Source of the DNA: UBA3910 sp002391465
GTDB lineage: Bacteria; Bacillota; Limnochordia; Darwinibacteriales; Darwinibacteriaceae
Assembly: GCA_030054835.1 (NCBI GenBank)
Contig: JASGVS010000010.1
Span: forward strand, 171,963-235,962
Length of the DNA stretch: 64,000 nucleotides
Direction of reading: 5' to 3'
Shown: in pieces, positions 1 through 9,600 of the stretch
How the letters are laid out: the number at the start of each line of letters is the position of its first letter
How positions within the stretch are numbered: the stretch's first letter is position 1
The notes under the pieces: model-generated
Databases searched by the model: none
What the model was told of the DNA's origin: nothing
The model's input: the letters and a program-made list of their open reading frames with translations, nothing else
Made by a program: the position numbers and the translations under genes

Positions 1-125
1 TCCATCAGTCGCGCATTGGGCGAAGCCCGAAAACGCAGCGTGTTAGGCCCGTAAGCCTCTATAACCACCAGTTCATCTCGGCGTTGGTAAGCTATGCGTC
101 CCTCATCTAGGGTAAATACGGCCAT
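1..125 (-). CDS. GH31 alpha-xylosidase-like glycosidase, N-terminal fragment
   Basis: Only the first 41 codons lie in the window; the gene continues past position 1. The start ATG (123-125) follows AGGAGGGG with good spacing. The visible residues include VVIEAYGPNTLRFRA, which resembles the beta-sandwich N-domain of GH31 enzymes, where a pattern like 'LRIEPWGPNSLRVRA' is common. No signal peptide is visible, so it is probably cytoplasmic and would remove alpha-linked xylose or glucose from imported oligosaccharides. It is the last visible gene of the long xylanase operon, 25 bp after the carboxylesterase. The family call rests on a short segment; the substrate cannot be told. Confidence 0.5.
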   Translation of the reverse strand, partial: MAVFTLDEGRIAYQRRDELVVIEAYGPNTLRFRASPNARLM

Positions 126-150
126 GGCTAACCCCTCCTCGCAGTTCAGC

Positions 151-1668
151 CTATTTCTTGAAATACTGTTCCACTAAAAACGCCATTAACTCGCTCGGGC
201 CTTCAGTGTAAAACTCGGACTTGTCACCGAACAGCATGCCAAAGGGTTCCTCCGCCGTGAAGCGGTTCCACTGGGGCATTGCCTCGCCTGTAGCATCGAC
301 CCCATTGGGGTCACCGTTCTTGATGAAATACGCCCAGTAGTTGCACATCTGCCTGGCCAGATCGTAGTGTTTACCCACAAACGGGCGCCAGCATTTGGCC
401 AGAGTCTCAAAGAAGAACCACAGATCCACAGAGTGGAATGTGCCCGGATTGTCTTCGCCCGGAATTTCCGCATCGAAGTTGTAGTAGTAAAGGGGCGTGT
501 TTGCGCCTGTGTCGCTGTTAGCCTTACCGGCCACACGGATGGCGTATTCTATTGTGCTCACTGCCGCCTTTTCCACTGCCTCTTCTAGACTGGCATTTTC
601 GAAATCGATCAGGCTCAGGAACTGTGACGCATCAGCACCAAACATCTCTTCAGCTAGCCCCTTCAGCTCAGCTTTGGATTCCACAACGGGCTGGCTGAAG
701 AATTCGGAAGAGGTGTGACCCATCATAACCGGAACGTCAAGGCGCTTGTTCTCCACGAAGAGTTTAAAGGGATCCCCTACGCAGAACTGGTTGTCAATCA
801 CAGTGCCCCAGAAGCGGCCGAACTCTAGTGCCTTCTGGCGGATGTATTCCCCATCCAGCTGTCTAGCTTCTGCCAGGGAGGACACACCGAGGAATTCGAA
901 AAACTCCACTCCCGCCTGCTCCATATCTGCCAGCTTGAAGCCCCGTGGAGGTCTGCGGTTGCTGGGGTAGACCGGAGCGAACATGCCGCTTTGAATAATC
1001 GCCCTTTGGAAAAGACCTTCATTCTGTGGCGATGTGAGCTGGGCCAGAACACTGCCACCACCAGCGGACTGTCCGCCGATTGTGATGTTATCAGGATCGC
1101 CGCCAAAGGCCGCGATGTTTTCCTTTACCCAACGCGTGGCAAACTGCTGGTCCAGATGGCCGAAGTTGGCAGGGGCTTCCGGTGCTTCCTTGGTGATCTC
1201 GGGATGGCACAAAAAGCCAAACACATTCAGCCTGTAGTTTATCGTAACCACAACTACTCCCCGGCGGGCAATGCGTTCGCCGTCAAACTCCATCTCAGAT
1301 GGATAGCCTACCTGCAGTCCGCCGCCGAAAAACCAAACATAAACTGGCAGTTTGTCATCGGGGCTCGTGGCAGGCGTCCAGATGTTGAGCTGGAGGCAGT
1401 CCTCATCCATGGGTACGTTGGGGTCAACGTGCCACTCAAAATCATAAATGTTATCCTTGTTGATGCCCGGGGTGGCCTGCATGGCTATGGGCCCAAACTG
1501 AAAGGCTTCCAAAACACCTTCCCAATCCGGCGCAGGCTGGGGAGCCCGCCACCTGTTTTCCCCTACCGGCGGTGCAGCAAAGGGGATTCCCTTAAAGCTG
1601 GTAATGCGCGGGTCAGCAGCGGGCAGACCCCGCACTAACCCGTTCTTGATTCTTACTTCTCGCAGCAT
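151..1668 (-). CDS. type B carboxylesterase (alpha/beta hydrolase)
   Basis: A 505-residue carboxylesterase of the cholinesterase-like (type B) family. Visible signatures are the oxyanion-hole run FFGGG (residues 113-117), the nucleophile elbow GGQSAGG with Ser201, a likely acid Glu322 in HTSSEFF, and His412 in TFHSVDLW. The N-terminal VRIKNGLVRG and FKGIPFAAPP are typical of the family. There is no signal peptide, so it should act in the cytoplasm, perhaps removing acyl groups from imported xylo-oligosaccharides; that role is inferred from context. It follows the CE1 esterase gene by 16 bp and precedes the GH31 gene. Length is normal for the family. Confidence 0.88.
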   Translation of the reverse strand: MLREVRIKNGLVRGLPAADPRITSFKGIPFAAPPVGENRWRAPQPAPDWEGVLEAFQFGPIAMQATPGINKDNIYDFEWHVDPNVPMDEDCLQLNIWTPATSPDDKLPVYVWFFGGGLQVGYPSEMEFDGERIARRGVVVVTINYRLNVFGFLCHPEITKEAPEAPANFGHLDQQFATRWVKENIAAFGGDPDNITIGGQSAGGGSVLAQLTSPQNEGLFQRAIIQSGMFAPVYPSNRRPPRGFKLADMEQAGVEFFEFLGVSSLAEARQLDGEYIRQKALEFGRFWGTVIDNQFCVGDPFKLFVENKRLDVPVMMGHTSSEFFSQPVVESKAELKGLAEEMFGADASQFLSLIDFENASLEEAVEKAAVSTIEYAIRVAGKANSDTGANTPLYYYNFDAEIPGEDNPGTFHSVDLWFFFETLAKCWRPFVGKHYDLARQMCNYWAYFIKNGDPNGVDATGEAMPQWNRFTAEEPFGMLFGDKSEFYTEGPSELMAFLVEQYFKK

Positions 1669-1684
1669 CTCTTTCCCATCCCTT

Positions 1685-2854
1685 CTATCTGGAGTATTCC
1701 AAAGTTATGGCAATGTCTGCCGGGTCAGCCGGAGTCCTACCGAAGCTGAGCCGAAGGAAGTTGTAAGCTCCGTTGTTCCAGACACTGAAGTCATGTCCAC
1801 GGCGTTCCATCGTCACCTGATAAAAGGCGCCGATCTTATCCCCCGCCGTCTCCCGCAGCCCGTCGATGGCAGAGTTGTAGGCGTGTAACGAGGTGCCGTC
1901 TGCATCGCCACAGGTTAAGTAGAGCAGATCGATTTTGTAAGGCGAGGCGGCAATGCTCTCACCCAATGTCCGCCCATCGCTTGAGGTGGGTGCGGGCGAG
2001 AAGGAAGCCACATGGGCAAAAAGATCGAGCATGCCCGGTGCTTTAACAGTGCCGGCTAGCCCATTACCGGGATTCCCCGGTGCCCCTGCGAAGGAACCGA
2101 AGTCACTTCTGTACCCGCCGATAATCAGGTTCAAGGTCTGCATACCGCCCATGGAAAGCCCGCCAATTGCCCGGTGCTTACGGTTCTTGGCAATGCCTTC
2201 CGGTGACCTGTCGCTGATATCCGCTTTTGTATTGAAATTAGCCTCAACGTAGGGAATCAGATCGTATCTCAGCTCGTAGTCCAAGTAGTAAAAGCCAAGG
2301 ATATTGGTCTTATCCGCTGAGAAAGATGTGTCTTTCCAATCGTGTGAGCTTCTGCCCTCGGGGAACACCACGATTACCGGTTCGATTTCGCCATTCAGGA
2401 TCAGGTGATCCAGAAGGTTGCAGATCACGTAGGTACCCAGATAGGTGGCGCCGTTAGGCCATTCGTAGCTTGTACCGCCTACCCCATGGAGCAGATAGAG
2501 TACGTCGTATTTAGTCTCCTTATCCTCATCACGGTAGCCTGGAGGTAGATAGATCTGGAACCGTTTCTCGATTGGGTCACCTGTAACCACTTCGCGCCCC
2601 GCTTCTTCCGGGCTGATGTTCTGGTTGGAGACAAGCTGACGGTCCTCGTTAATGTAATTGTAGACATCGTAGTAAACCTGCACTAAGCGGCCAATCTGGC
2701 CCACCTCTTTCAGAGGTTTACGGTAGTCTTCCGGTATGTGCCCTAACTCGATTGTCACCTGTTCTCCCCCACTTTCCACTGCATTCGCCAGAGCGATAGA
2801 CGAAACTCCCAGTACCAACACGACAAGCATCAACAGACAGCTGATCTTTTTCAT
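1685..2854 (-). CDS. secreted CE1-type esterase (feruloyl/acetyl xylan esterase-like)
   Basis: A 389-residue alpha/beta hydrolase of the esterase-D/CE1 type. Residues 1-23 form a Sec signal peptide (hydrophobic core CLLMLVVLVLGV, cleavage near ALANA). The catalytic serine is Ser234 in GGLSMGG; LYLLHGVGG (119-127) gives the oxyanion region, and a C-terminal GHDFSVW segment should carry the catalytic histidine. CE1 enzymes release ferulate or acetate from arabinoxylan, which fits the surrounding xylanases. Its ribosome-binding site (AAGGAGGG) lies inside the last codons of the beta-helix gene upstream, so the two are probably translationally coupled. Feruloyl versus acetyl specificity cannot be decided. 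Confidence 0.85.
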   Translation of the reverse strand: MKKISCLLMLVVLVLGVSSIALANAVESGGEQVTIELGHIPEDYRKPLKEVGQIGRLVQVYYDVYNYINEDRQLVSNQNISPEEAGREVVTGDPIEKRFQIYLPPGYRDEDKETKYDVLYLLHGVGGTSYEWPNGATYLGTYVICNLLDHLILNGEIEPVIVVFPEGRSSHDWKDTSFSADKTNILGFYYLDYELRYDLIPYVEANFNTKADISDRSPEGIAKNRKHRAIGGLSMGGMQTLNLIIGGYRSDFGSFAGAPGNPGNGLAGTVKAPGMLDLFAHVASFSPAPTSSDGRTLGESIAASPYKIDLLYLTCGDADGTSLHAYNSAIDGLRETAGDKIGAFYQVTMERRGHDFSVWNNGAYNFLRLSFGRTPADPADIAITLEYSR

Positions 2855-2855
2855 C

Positions 2856-4772
2856 TTATCCCTCCTTGTTGATCCGCCTGGGATCTATGTTTACCACAAT
2901 GGTACCCTTACCTATTTCAGCGAAGGGCCCCGCAATCCTTGTTTCTGCCGTTACGGGATTGGCGAAATAGTCCGTTTTCACCTTCCCGTCAGCGGCAACC
3001 TCAGGCAGCTGTTCTGCCGCCGTGATAGTCATGGTCAAGTCATCACTGTTGACCTCGATGGATAGATCCGCCGTCACTCCAGTTAGGTCAAAGCCAAAGA
3101 ACTCCTGCCAAGTATCAAGATCGAGGCACATCTCCGGTTCAGGGTATTTCACCCGGAGAAAACCACCGGGCATCTTGCTGTACACATTGCCCTCCGCTTC
3201 GTTGTGCTCATTGAGCATCACGATGGCAGCATCACCGCAGTCATAAAAGATATTGTTGTAAAACTTGTTGTCCCTAAACGTGCCGCCCCGTTTTCTGTCA
3301 ATACGAAACGCCACCACTTTGCCGTAAAAACCTGCCTTATGGCACTTACCAATCAGGTTGTTTGAAATCCGGAGACGATCTGTTCCTTCCACGTAGATAC
3401 CGTAACCGTTCTTGATCTCCAGATCCAGAGTCTTATACCAACCGGAAGAACCGGGTTCGGCGGGAATGGCGCTGCGATCATAGCGGCCTTCCACATTCCA
3501 GATAATGTTGTTGTCGATCAAGTTCTCCTTGTCCCGGGTGCACTCCATGAAGATATGCTCCCTGGAGTCAATACCGTCCAACAACAGGTTAGACGTAATC
3601 CGGTTGTTCTCATTGCCCACATCGAGCCAGATGGCGTCGCAGCCGTAGCATTCCTTAATCACGTTGCGTCTGATTAGGGAGTTGACTGAGTTGTGGAATT
3701 TGACGCCCCCTGCTTCCCAGGAAAGCTCCATCCGCTGCCAGCCGGTACCAACAATCAAATTGTCTTCCACGAGCATATTGCTCACAAACATGCCAGCGAT
3801 ACCGCATACACCAACGTTTTTGATCGTGTTCCGTCGGATAATGGTATGACCGATAATCTGTCCCTCAATGGGCGTATGGTGCCAGCATTCGTTACCGCAG
3901 TCAATTCCCACCCCGTTAGCCCAATCGATGGTGCAATCTTCAATGATCCAGTGGTGGCCGCGGTAGCAGGAAAGGGCTCCCCGCTGGGGAACCGGTGCAC
4001 CGGTGGCCGCATGGGCCAGGGTTAAACCCTTAACCTTAATGTAGGACAAAAAGGGTTCTTTGGGGGCAAAACACTGCTCCCGGTTGGTCAGTTCAATCAC
4101 ATGGTCCGTCGGGTCTGCATCGCCAGCGAGGCGAATGTGCACCTTCTGGCCGTTTGCCTCCACCCAGTAAGTGTTGTCCTGTTCGCCCAACATGTAATAG
4201 AGGGGTACTTGCTGCATGGGCCTTCCATCCACAAAGACCATACCCCGCCTGTTGAGATAGGGCGTCATGTCCGTCTTGTCGTACTCAATAAAGAGCCTGT
4301 CATGGAGAATGTTCACCGCGCAGAAGGGGTTGTAGCCTTTGAAATCCTCCGGATTGAGTTCGATCTCCCAGATCTTGATCCCTTCCGGAGGCTTTTGCCC
4401 CCACCTACGTGTCAAACGCCAGCCTTCACTGGGCTTAAACTCGTTCACTTCCACTGAAGCTTTAACGACCACTTCCTGCCCTTGGTACGCTTCGTAGCTG
4501 ATCATTTTATCGGGGCCCAGCCCGCCTTGGGCGGGCTGAACCGTTTCGCGATAAACTCCTGCATGAATGAGTACTCTGGTGCCGGGAGTGGCGATCTGGG
4601 CGGCCGCGTTAATAGTTTTCAAGGGACGTTCAATGCTGCCGTCATTGTCATCTGAAGCTGCGGGATGTCCGTTGTTGACATGAATCTCCCGCTCGAAAAC
4701 CTGCTCCACTTCCCAAAAGTCAAAGGTACTGCCGTCCGGTAGGATTGCTGTTAAATCCCGTTCATTTGTCAT
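2856..4772 (-). CDS. right-handed parallel beta-helix protein, cytoplasmic-looking
   Basis: A 638-residue protein with the look of a right-handed parallel beta-helix: an entry motif with GSIERPLKTINAAAQ followed by VLIHAGVYRETV, then repeated short strands with N-rich turns such as IRRNTIKNVGVCGIAG, VEDNLIVGTG, IRRNVIKECYGCDAIW and ISNNLIGKCHKAG. Beta-helix families with this entry include polysaccharide lyases, hydrolases and epimerases. I chose the ATG at 4770-4772, since GAGAGGAAGG lies 8-10 bases upstream; an in-frame ATG 27 bases further up (4799) has only a weak site. No signal peptide is seen with either start. It sits between a secreted GH10 and a secreted CE1 esterase. Activity unknown. 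Confidence 0.78.
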   Translation of the reverse strand: MTNERDLTAILPDGSTFDFWEVEQVFEREIHVNNGHPAASDDNDGSIERPLKTINAAAQIATPGTRVLIHAGVYRETVQPAQGGLGPDKMISYEAYQGQEVVVKASVEVNEFKPSEGWRLTRRWGQKPPEGIKIWEIELNPEDFKGYNPFCAVNILHDRLFIEYDKTDMTPYLNRRGMVFVDGRPMQQVPLYYMLGEQDNTYWVEANGQKVHIRLAGDADPTDHVIELTNREQCFAPKEPFLSYIKVKGLTLAHAATGAPVPQRGALSCYRGHHWIIEDCTIDWANGVGIDCGNECWHHTPIEGQIIGHTIIRRNTIKNVGVCGIAGMFVSNMLVEDNLIVGTGWQRMELSWEAGGVKFHNSVNSLIRRNVIKECYGCDAIWLDVGNENNRITSNLLLDGIDSREHIFMECTRDKENLIDNNIIWNVEGRYDRSAIPAEPGSSGWYKTLDLEIKNGYGIYVEGTDRLRISNNLIGKCHKAGFYGKVVAFRIDRKRGGTFRDNKFYNNIFYDCGDAAIVMLNEHNEAEGNVYSKMPGGFLRVKYPEPEMCLDLDTWQEFFGFDLTGVTADLSIEVNSDDLTMTITAAEQLPEVAADGKVKTDYFANPVTAETRIAGPFAEIGKGTIVVNIDPRRINKEG

Positions 4773-4809
4773 AAGCTCTACCTTCCTCTCCCGCTCCATC
4801 CCCGGCCGT

Positions 4810-6573
4810 TTAGTCTGCTAGGGGAGTGCCGTAAATTTCAAGTTCGTGCACACCTAGGCGCTGATTGTGGTCCAGTGAGGTTGGTTTGGTCACGTACAAC
4901 CGCACATAGCGCGCCTCCACCAAATTCAGATCCTTATCATAAACACTCTTGATGTTGCCTTCCACGACGTCCACATCCTGCCAGTTCTCACCATCCAGGC
5001 TCACCTGCAGCGCAAAGTCGGCAGCGTTCAGGGGGCTTTCCTCCACCTGACCCGCCAAAACGCTCGTGCCCTGCAGTCTCACTGCCCAGCGACTCAAAAG
5101 ATAGGTGCCTTCCAGATCAATCGAGATCCAATAGGGAGGCTCAGCGTTGGGGGCCCAGCTGCTCACCGGTTCACCGTCCACAGCCCGACCTGCCCTGTCA
5201 GCCAAGAAATTAGCATCGGCCGGCTTGTTCAGGGCAATGTTATCCGCCTGGACCGCCCGCACCACAAGGGATTTGGTCTGGGCCGCAACCGCTGCGCCAT
5301 CGAAGTCTTTGGTGCTGACAAAGTGCACTGCATCGCCTTGGGCGTTTTCTTCAGCGTAGAAGCTGATTAAGTGTCCCTTTTCCAGCTCAAGGGCGGTCAC
5401 TTCTGCCAGATCGAAATCCAGATCGGCCAGGTTGAAGGTACCGGGCATTAATTCACCCACTGCCTGACCGGTGCTGTCTTTGAGCACCGCCGCCTTCGTG
5501 TACTCCGCCTTATTCACATACCAGGGTTTGTCAGTGTCTACGATCGCCCAAAAGGCGGGCTTAGGCTGGTGGTCTCTGCCAAAGAGCAGCGGATTCTCAT
5601 CTCCGCGCCAGGAAGCATCGTCGGAAACTCCCCAGAGCGTTACGCTGGTAATAACATCGCTGTTCCGTTTGAACATCTCAAACAGCTGCCTATAGCGTTC
5701 AGCCTGTTCCTCTTCAGTAAACCCGGTCATACCCACATCCATTTCGGTAATGTGAATCTCAAGGCCCAGGTCTGCGTACATACGGATGGACCGTTCGATC
5801 TCTGCGATAGTGAGCCCGTCAACGCTCCAGTGGCCCTGGAGACCCATACCATGGATGGGAACCCCTTCATCCAGCAGCTCCTGCAGCATCTGCAGGGTGC
5901 GTCCCCGTTTGTAACCGTGATCGGAGTTGTAGTCGTTGTAAAACAGGATAATATTTGGGTTCACTTCGTGCGCCTTACGGAAGGCAATCTTCATGAATTC
6001 ATCGCCCAGAATCATGTACCAGGGCGAATCTGGCCTATGGATAGTTCCACCGTCGGACACCGCTTCGTTAACTACGTCCCAGGCGTAGACAGCATCCCCA
6101 AAGTGACTCATAACACCCTCAATGTGGTCTTCCAGACGGCGCTGGACCAGTGCACGATCTTCAGCTGTGATCTCATCCTTTTCGTAAATCAACTGGTTAC
6201 GGCCATCGCGCCAAAACCAATCCCGTGTCTGGGCATGCCAGACTAGGGTATGACCGCGCACCTTCATGCCGTTCTCCTGGGCAAATTCCACCATTCTGTC
6301 AGCAGATGAGAAATCGAAGTTCCGGGCAGTGCGCTGCAGCGCTTCCGGTTTCATTTCATTCTCCGCAGTGATGCTGTTAAAATGGTGCTTAATGATTTCA
6401 GCATGGGTAACCAGCGTTCTGTTGTTAACAGCCACACCAAGGTCAAAGTAGTCCTTATAGATTTCTTTTAGACTGGGCTGTTTGGAAACGTCAGCCAGTA
6501 CGCTGGAAGACCCGAGCATGAACATCAGGGTCAAGATCAGCGTGAACCGCGCAAATCCTTTTGTCTTTTTCAT
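4810..6573 (-). CDS. secreted GH10 endo-xylanase with crystallin-like and discoidin-like C-terminal domains
   Basis: A 587-residue endo-1,4-beta-xylanase. Signal peptide at residues 1-27; GH10 barrel about 34-345 with acid/base Glu170 in WDVVNEAV and nucleophile Glu277 in HITEMDVG; the -2 subsite motif TAENEMKP is intact. A segment of about 85 residues follows (about 355-440) whose pattern of PGTFNLADL, ALELEKGHLISFY and KSLVVR resembles a beta-gamma-crystallin-like fold. The last 145 residues look like an F5/8 type C (discoidin) domain with NIALNKPA, RAVDG and PPYWISIDL. The start is ambiguous: AAGGAGG is 11 bases from this ATG and 8 bases from a TTG one codon upstream. Sister of the GH10 at 12688-14613. 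Confidence 0.92.
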   Translation of the reverse strand: MKKTKGFARFTLILTLMFMLGSSSVLADVSKQPSLKEIYKDYFDLGVAVNNRTLVTHAEIIKHHFNSITAENEMKPEALQRTARNFDFSSADRMVEFAQENGMKVRGHTLVWHAQTRDWFWRDGRNQLIYEKDEITAEDRALVQRRLEDHIEGVMSHFGDAVYAWDVVNEAVSDGGTIHRPDSPWYMILGDEFMKIAFRKAHEVNPNIILFYNDYNSDHGYKRGRTLQMLQELLDEGVPIHGMGLQGHWSVDGLTIAEIERSIRMYADLGLEIHITEMDVGMTGFTEEEQAERYRQLFEMFKRNSDVITSVTLWGVSDDASWRGDENPLLFGRDHQPKPAFWAIVDTDKPWYVNKAEYTKAAVLKDSTGQAVGELMPGTFNLADLDFDLAEVTALELEKGHLISFYAEENAQGDAVHFVSTKDFDGAAVAAQTKSLVVRAVQADNIALNKPADANFLADRAGRAVDGEPVSSWAPNAEPPYWISIDLEGTYLLSRWAVRLQGTSVLAGQVEESPLNAADFALQVSLDGENWQDVDVVEGNIKSVYDKDLNLVEARYVRLYVTKPTSLDHNQRLGVHELEIYGTPLAD

Positions 6574-6612
6574 CAACGACCATACCTCCTTGAGATCTAA
6601 AATTATCGCTCC

Positions 6613-9600
6613 CTATTTAAACTGCCAGTAATCGAAGTTGAACAGATCGGCCTGGGCTTCGCCCTTAAATAGGAAGAAGATATTGTGTACGCCCGTGACC
6701 TGTTTCACATCGCACTCCATCAGTTTCCACTCTTGTTCGCCGCCGGTTGGGGTCACTTCCAGCGTGCCGATGAGCTCGCCGTCTGGGCTGTCCAGGCGAA
6801 TCTCAATGGTACCACCATTAACGGCTGCCACGTTGGCCATAAAGGTGGTAGGTCCAACCTGGCCAAAATCCGCGTTGGATACGGCAATCCAATCGCCGTC
6901 ATCAATGTTGGTTACATGCATGTTGAGACTCGCAACGTATGCTCCCGGCGCACTGCAAATCTCTGTGGCAATACCCTTCTGCCAGGCGATCGTTTCCGCT
7001 TCGGTGCGCTCGTACGGATCAAGGTTCTTGATCTGGGCAACACCTTCCCGGGTACCGATAATGTCCCGCATCAAACCGTTATCATCAAACTCCACCCTGT
7101 TCAGGTGAGGTGAACGATAGCCCCTGCCGGCGCCGAAGGCTGCCTGGGCAACCGTTTGGGCATGGTAGACGATGTACCACTCGCCATTGAACTCAAAGAT
7201 GGCATGGTGGTTGTTCCCACCCACACCGAAATAGTGGTGGGGATTCTTCAAAACTGTCGTCACATACTCAAAGGGCCCCATGGGGTTATCGCTGAGCATG
7301 TAGGCAATTTCGCCTGTAGGCGGTACATCTTCACCTGCCGGCCTGGTGCCGAAGTTGGTGCAGTAAGAGTAATAGTACTTGCCGTTGTATTTATGGATGC
7401 CCGAGCTTTCGAACATGTACGGGGCATCAATCATTACCGCTTCGCCCACTGTGCTGATCATGTCTTCGCCCAGCTGAATGACGCGAGCCGTTTTCGGGCT
7501 GGCAATCTGCTCTTGGCTGTTACCGGGTAATCCGCCGCCAAAGTAGAGGTAGGCGGTGCCATCGTCATCCACCAAGACTGCCGGGTCAAAGAGCCAGACC
7601 ACACCGGCAACTCCCGGTGTGCTATGGGTAATCAGAGCCCGGCCCAAAGGATCTTCCCAAGGACCAATGGGAGTGTCTGCCGTCAGTACGCCGATGGAAC
7701 CGGCACTGTTGGAGAAGTAAAGGAAGAATTTATCCTTACCATCGATCTTTTTGTGTGCCGCTGCCGGAGCCCAGGAACCGCCGGCCCATTTGGCGATACC
7801 TTTACCCTGGTTGGCACCGTGGATGCCTGCCACCGGAATTGCGCCGTGGTCCGTCCAGTTCATCAGATCGTCAGACGACATAACAAAGACCCGATTGAGC
7901 TGTCTAAAATCGTTCTCAATCAATGCTCCGTCGCTGTCAAACATAAACTCATCGCTGGACAGGTAGACGTAAACCCTGCCATCGTAAACAATGGCGTAGG
8001 GGTCTGCTCCCAGCTTGTAATCGCGCAGCGGATTGCCGTAGCCGGGAATCTTCACCGCCGCTCCCATGTCTTGGGCTTTCAGCTCCACCTGGGCCTTGGC
8101 CCTGTTCGTATCGTACACAACATCTCCTCCATCAACCTTGATATAATCCGTCGTTACAACAACCGTTTGATCAACCGGGATAAAGCCGGCTGCCTTGAGT
8201 TTCAACTCTGCAAACAGACCTGTGTCAGCCTGAAAGCCCACTTCAGGTCCGGTCACCTGCAGAACGAGCTGGCCATCCTGCCAAGTGTAACTGCAGTCGC
8301 CTGTTATTGCCGCCTCGTTGAACTCCACGCCTGTCACCGTTAAGCGGTCGGGGATGGTAAAGGAGGCGGTAATGCCTGTGTATTCTGCGGCAGGCAGCGA
8401 CTCCAGATAAACTGGAATGTTCACTACCGCAGCAGGGGTTCCGGGCACCGTGACCTCTTCCAGCAGACTCGCTGTGAGAATATGGGCGGGGCTGTAAGCT
8501 CCTGTCAGCCTATCGCTCACCCTGAAGTAATCGAAATCAACGTAGCCACCCGTATCCAGCGTTGCAAAATTGAAGAGGGCAAAGCGGTAACCCATGAAGT
8601 GGGGTATGGTGTAGCTCATGCGAAACGCACCGCCCACTGCCTGCCAGTTGAATCCATCTAAGCTGTAGTAGAAACGGGCCTGATCGCGCTGCTGGGCAAA
8701 ATCGCACTCCACCTTGAAGAAAACCTCATCCTGCCCCAACGGAACTGCAGCCAGCTCCGCGGCAGACTCAGAATTCCCCTGCACCAACACGATCGATTTT
8801 TCTTTCCCCACCATGGTTACGCCCACAAAGGCGTAGTTCTCCTGCAGAACACCTAAACCGGCGTAGTCACCAGGCTTTAGATTGCTTACATCCAGTTTCA
8901 CTGCTGCAGCGGACTGGGGACCAAACGTCCGCTGGGTTAACGTGTTGCGGGCATCGAGCAGGCTGGTGCTCAAGCTACCTGTAGTCAGCCTTAAGTAGCC
9001 CGGACGGGCAAGTAGGGACCAGTACCTGTTATCAGGGTTATGGTTCCACTGCCACTCCAACCCCAAGTTTGAGCCGTTGTAGTCGTTTTCCCCGGATACG
9101 GTCTGTTCAATCTTAGTCACGTCGAGACAGGAAAACTCGTCAATGTAAAACTCAAACAGACCATCCCCACCTGTCTGGGCAGCGGCAACAACGAGCCGGG
9201 GTTTAACCAATTCCATCTCGGCTGGGATGGAGATGATGCCTTCCAGTGCTCCCCACTGTCCCTTAGCCAGGGTGCCAGAACCGATGGAGTCTTTCAACTC
9301 CCCATCCTGGAAATAGATGTTAAAGCTCTGCACCGCAGGGGCAGAAGGTTGGTCGTATCTGATCTGAGCCGACACCCGATACTCCCTGCCCGGCTCAATT
9401 CTGCCCGCCATATCCTGCACCGCACCTAAACCAGTCACCTGCAGGCTGCTTAACCCACTGGCAGCAATCTGGTCAGTTACTGTAAGCTGTGCGTTGTTGT
9501 ACGCACTCCAGCCCGTTAAGCCGTTCTCGAAACTACCGTTAACGGCCAGTTCCGGGATGGTTGTATCAATGATCGAAACGTCGTCAATGTAAAAGTCCAT

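Noticed and set aside
991..1638. Long plus-strand open frame opposite the carboxylesterase gene
   Set aside because: It is the mirror of a well-supported family gene and its translation has no family likeness. The same holds for the frames at 5569-6246, 7624-8343, 14880-15560, 16539-17264, 36539-37531 and 49109-50317.
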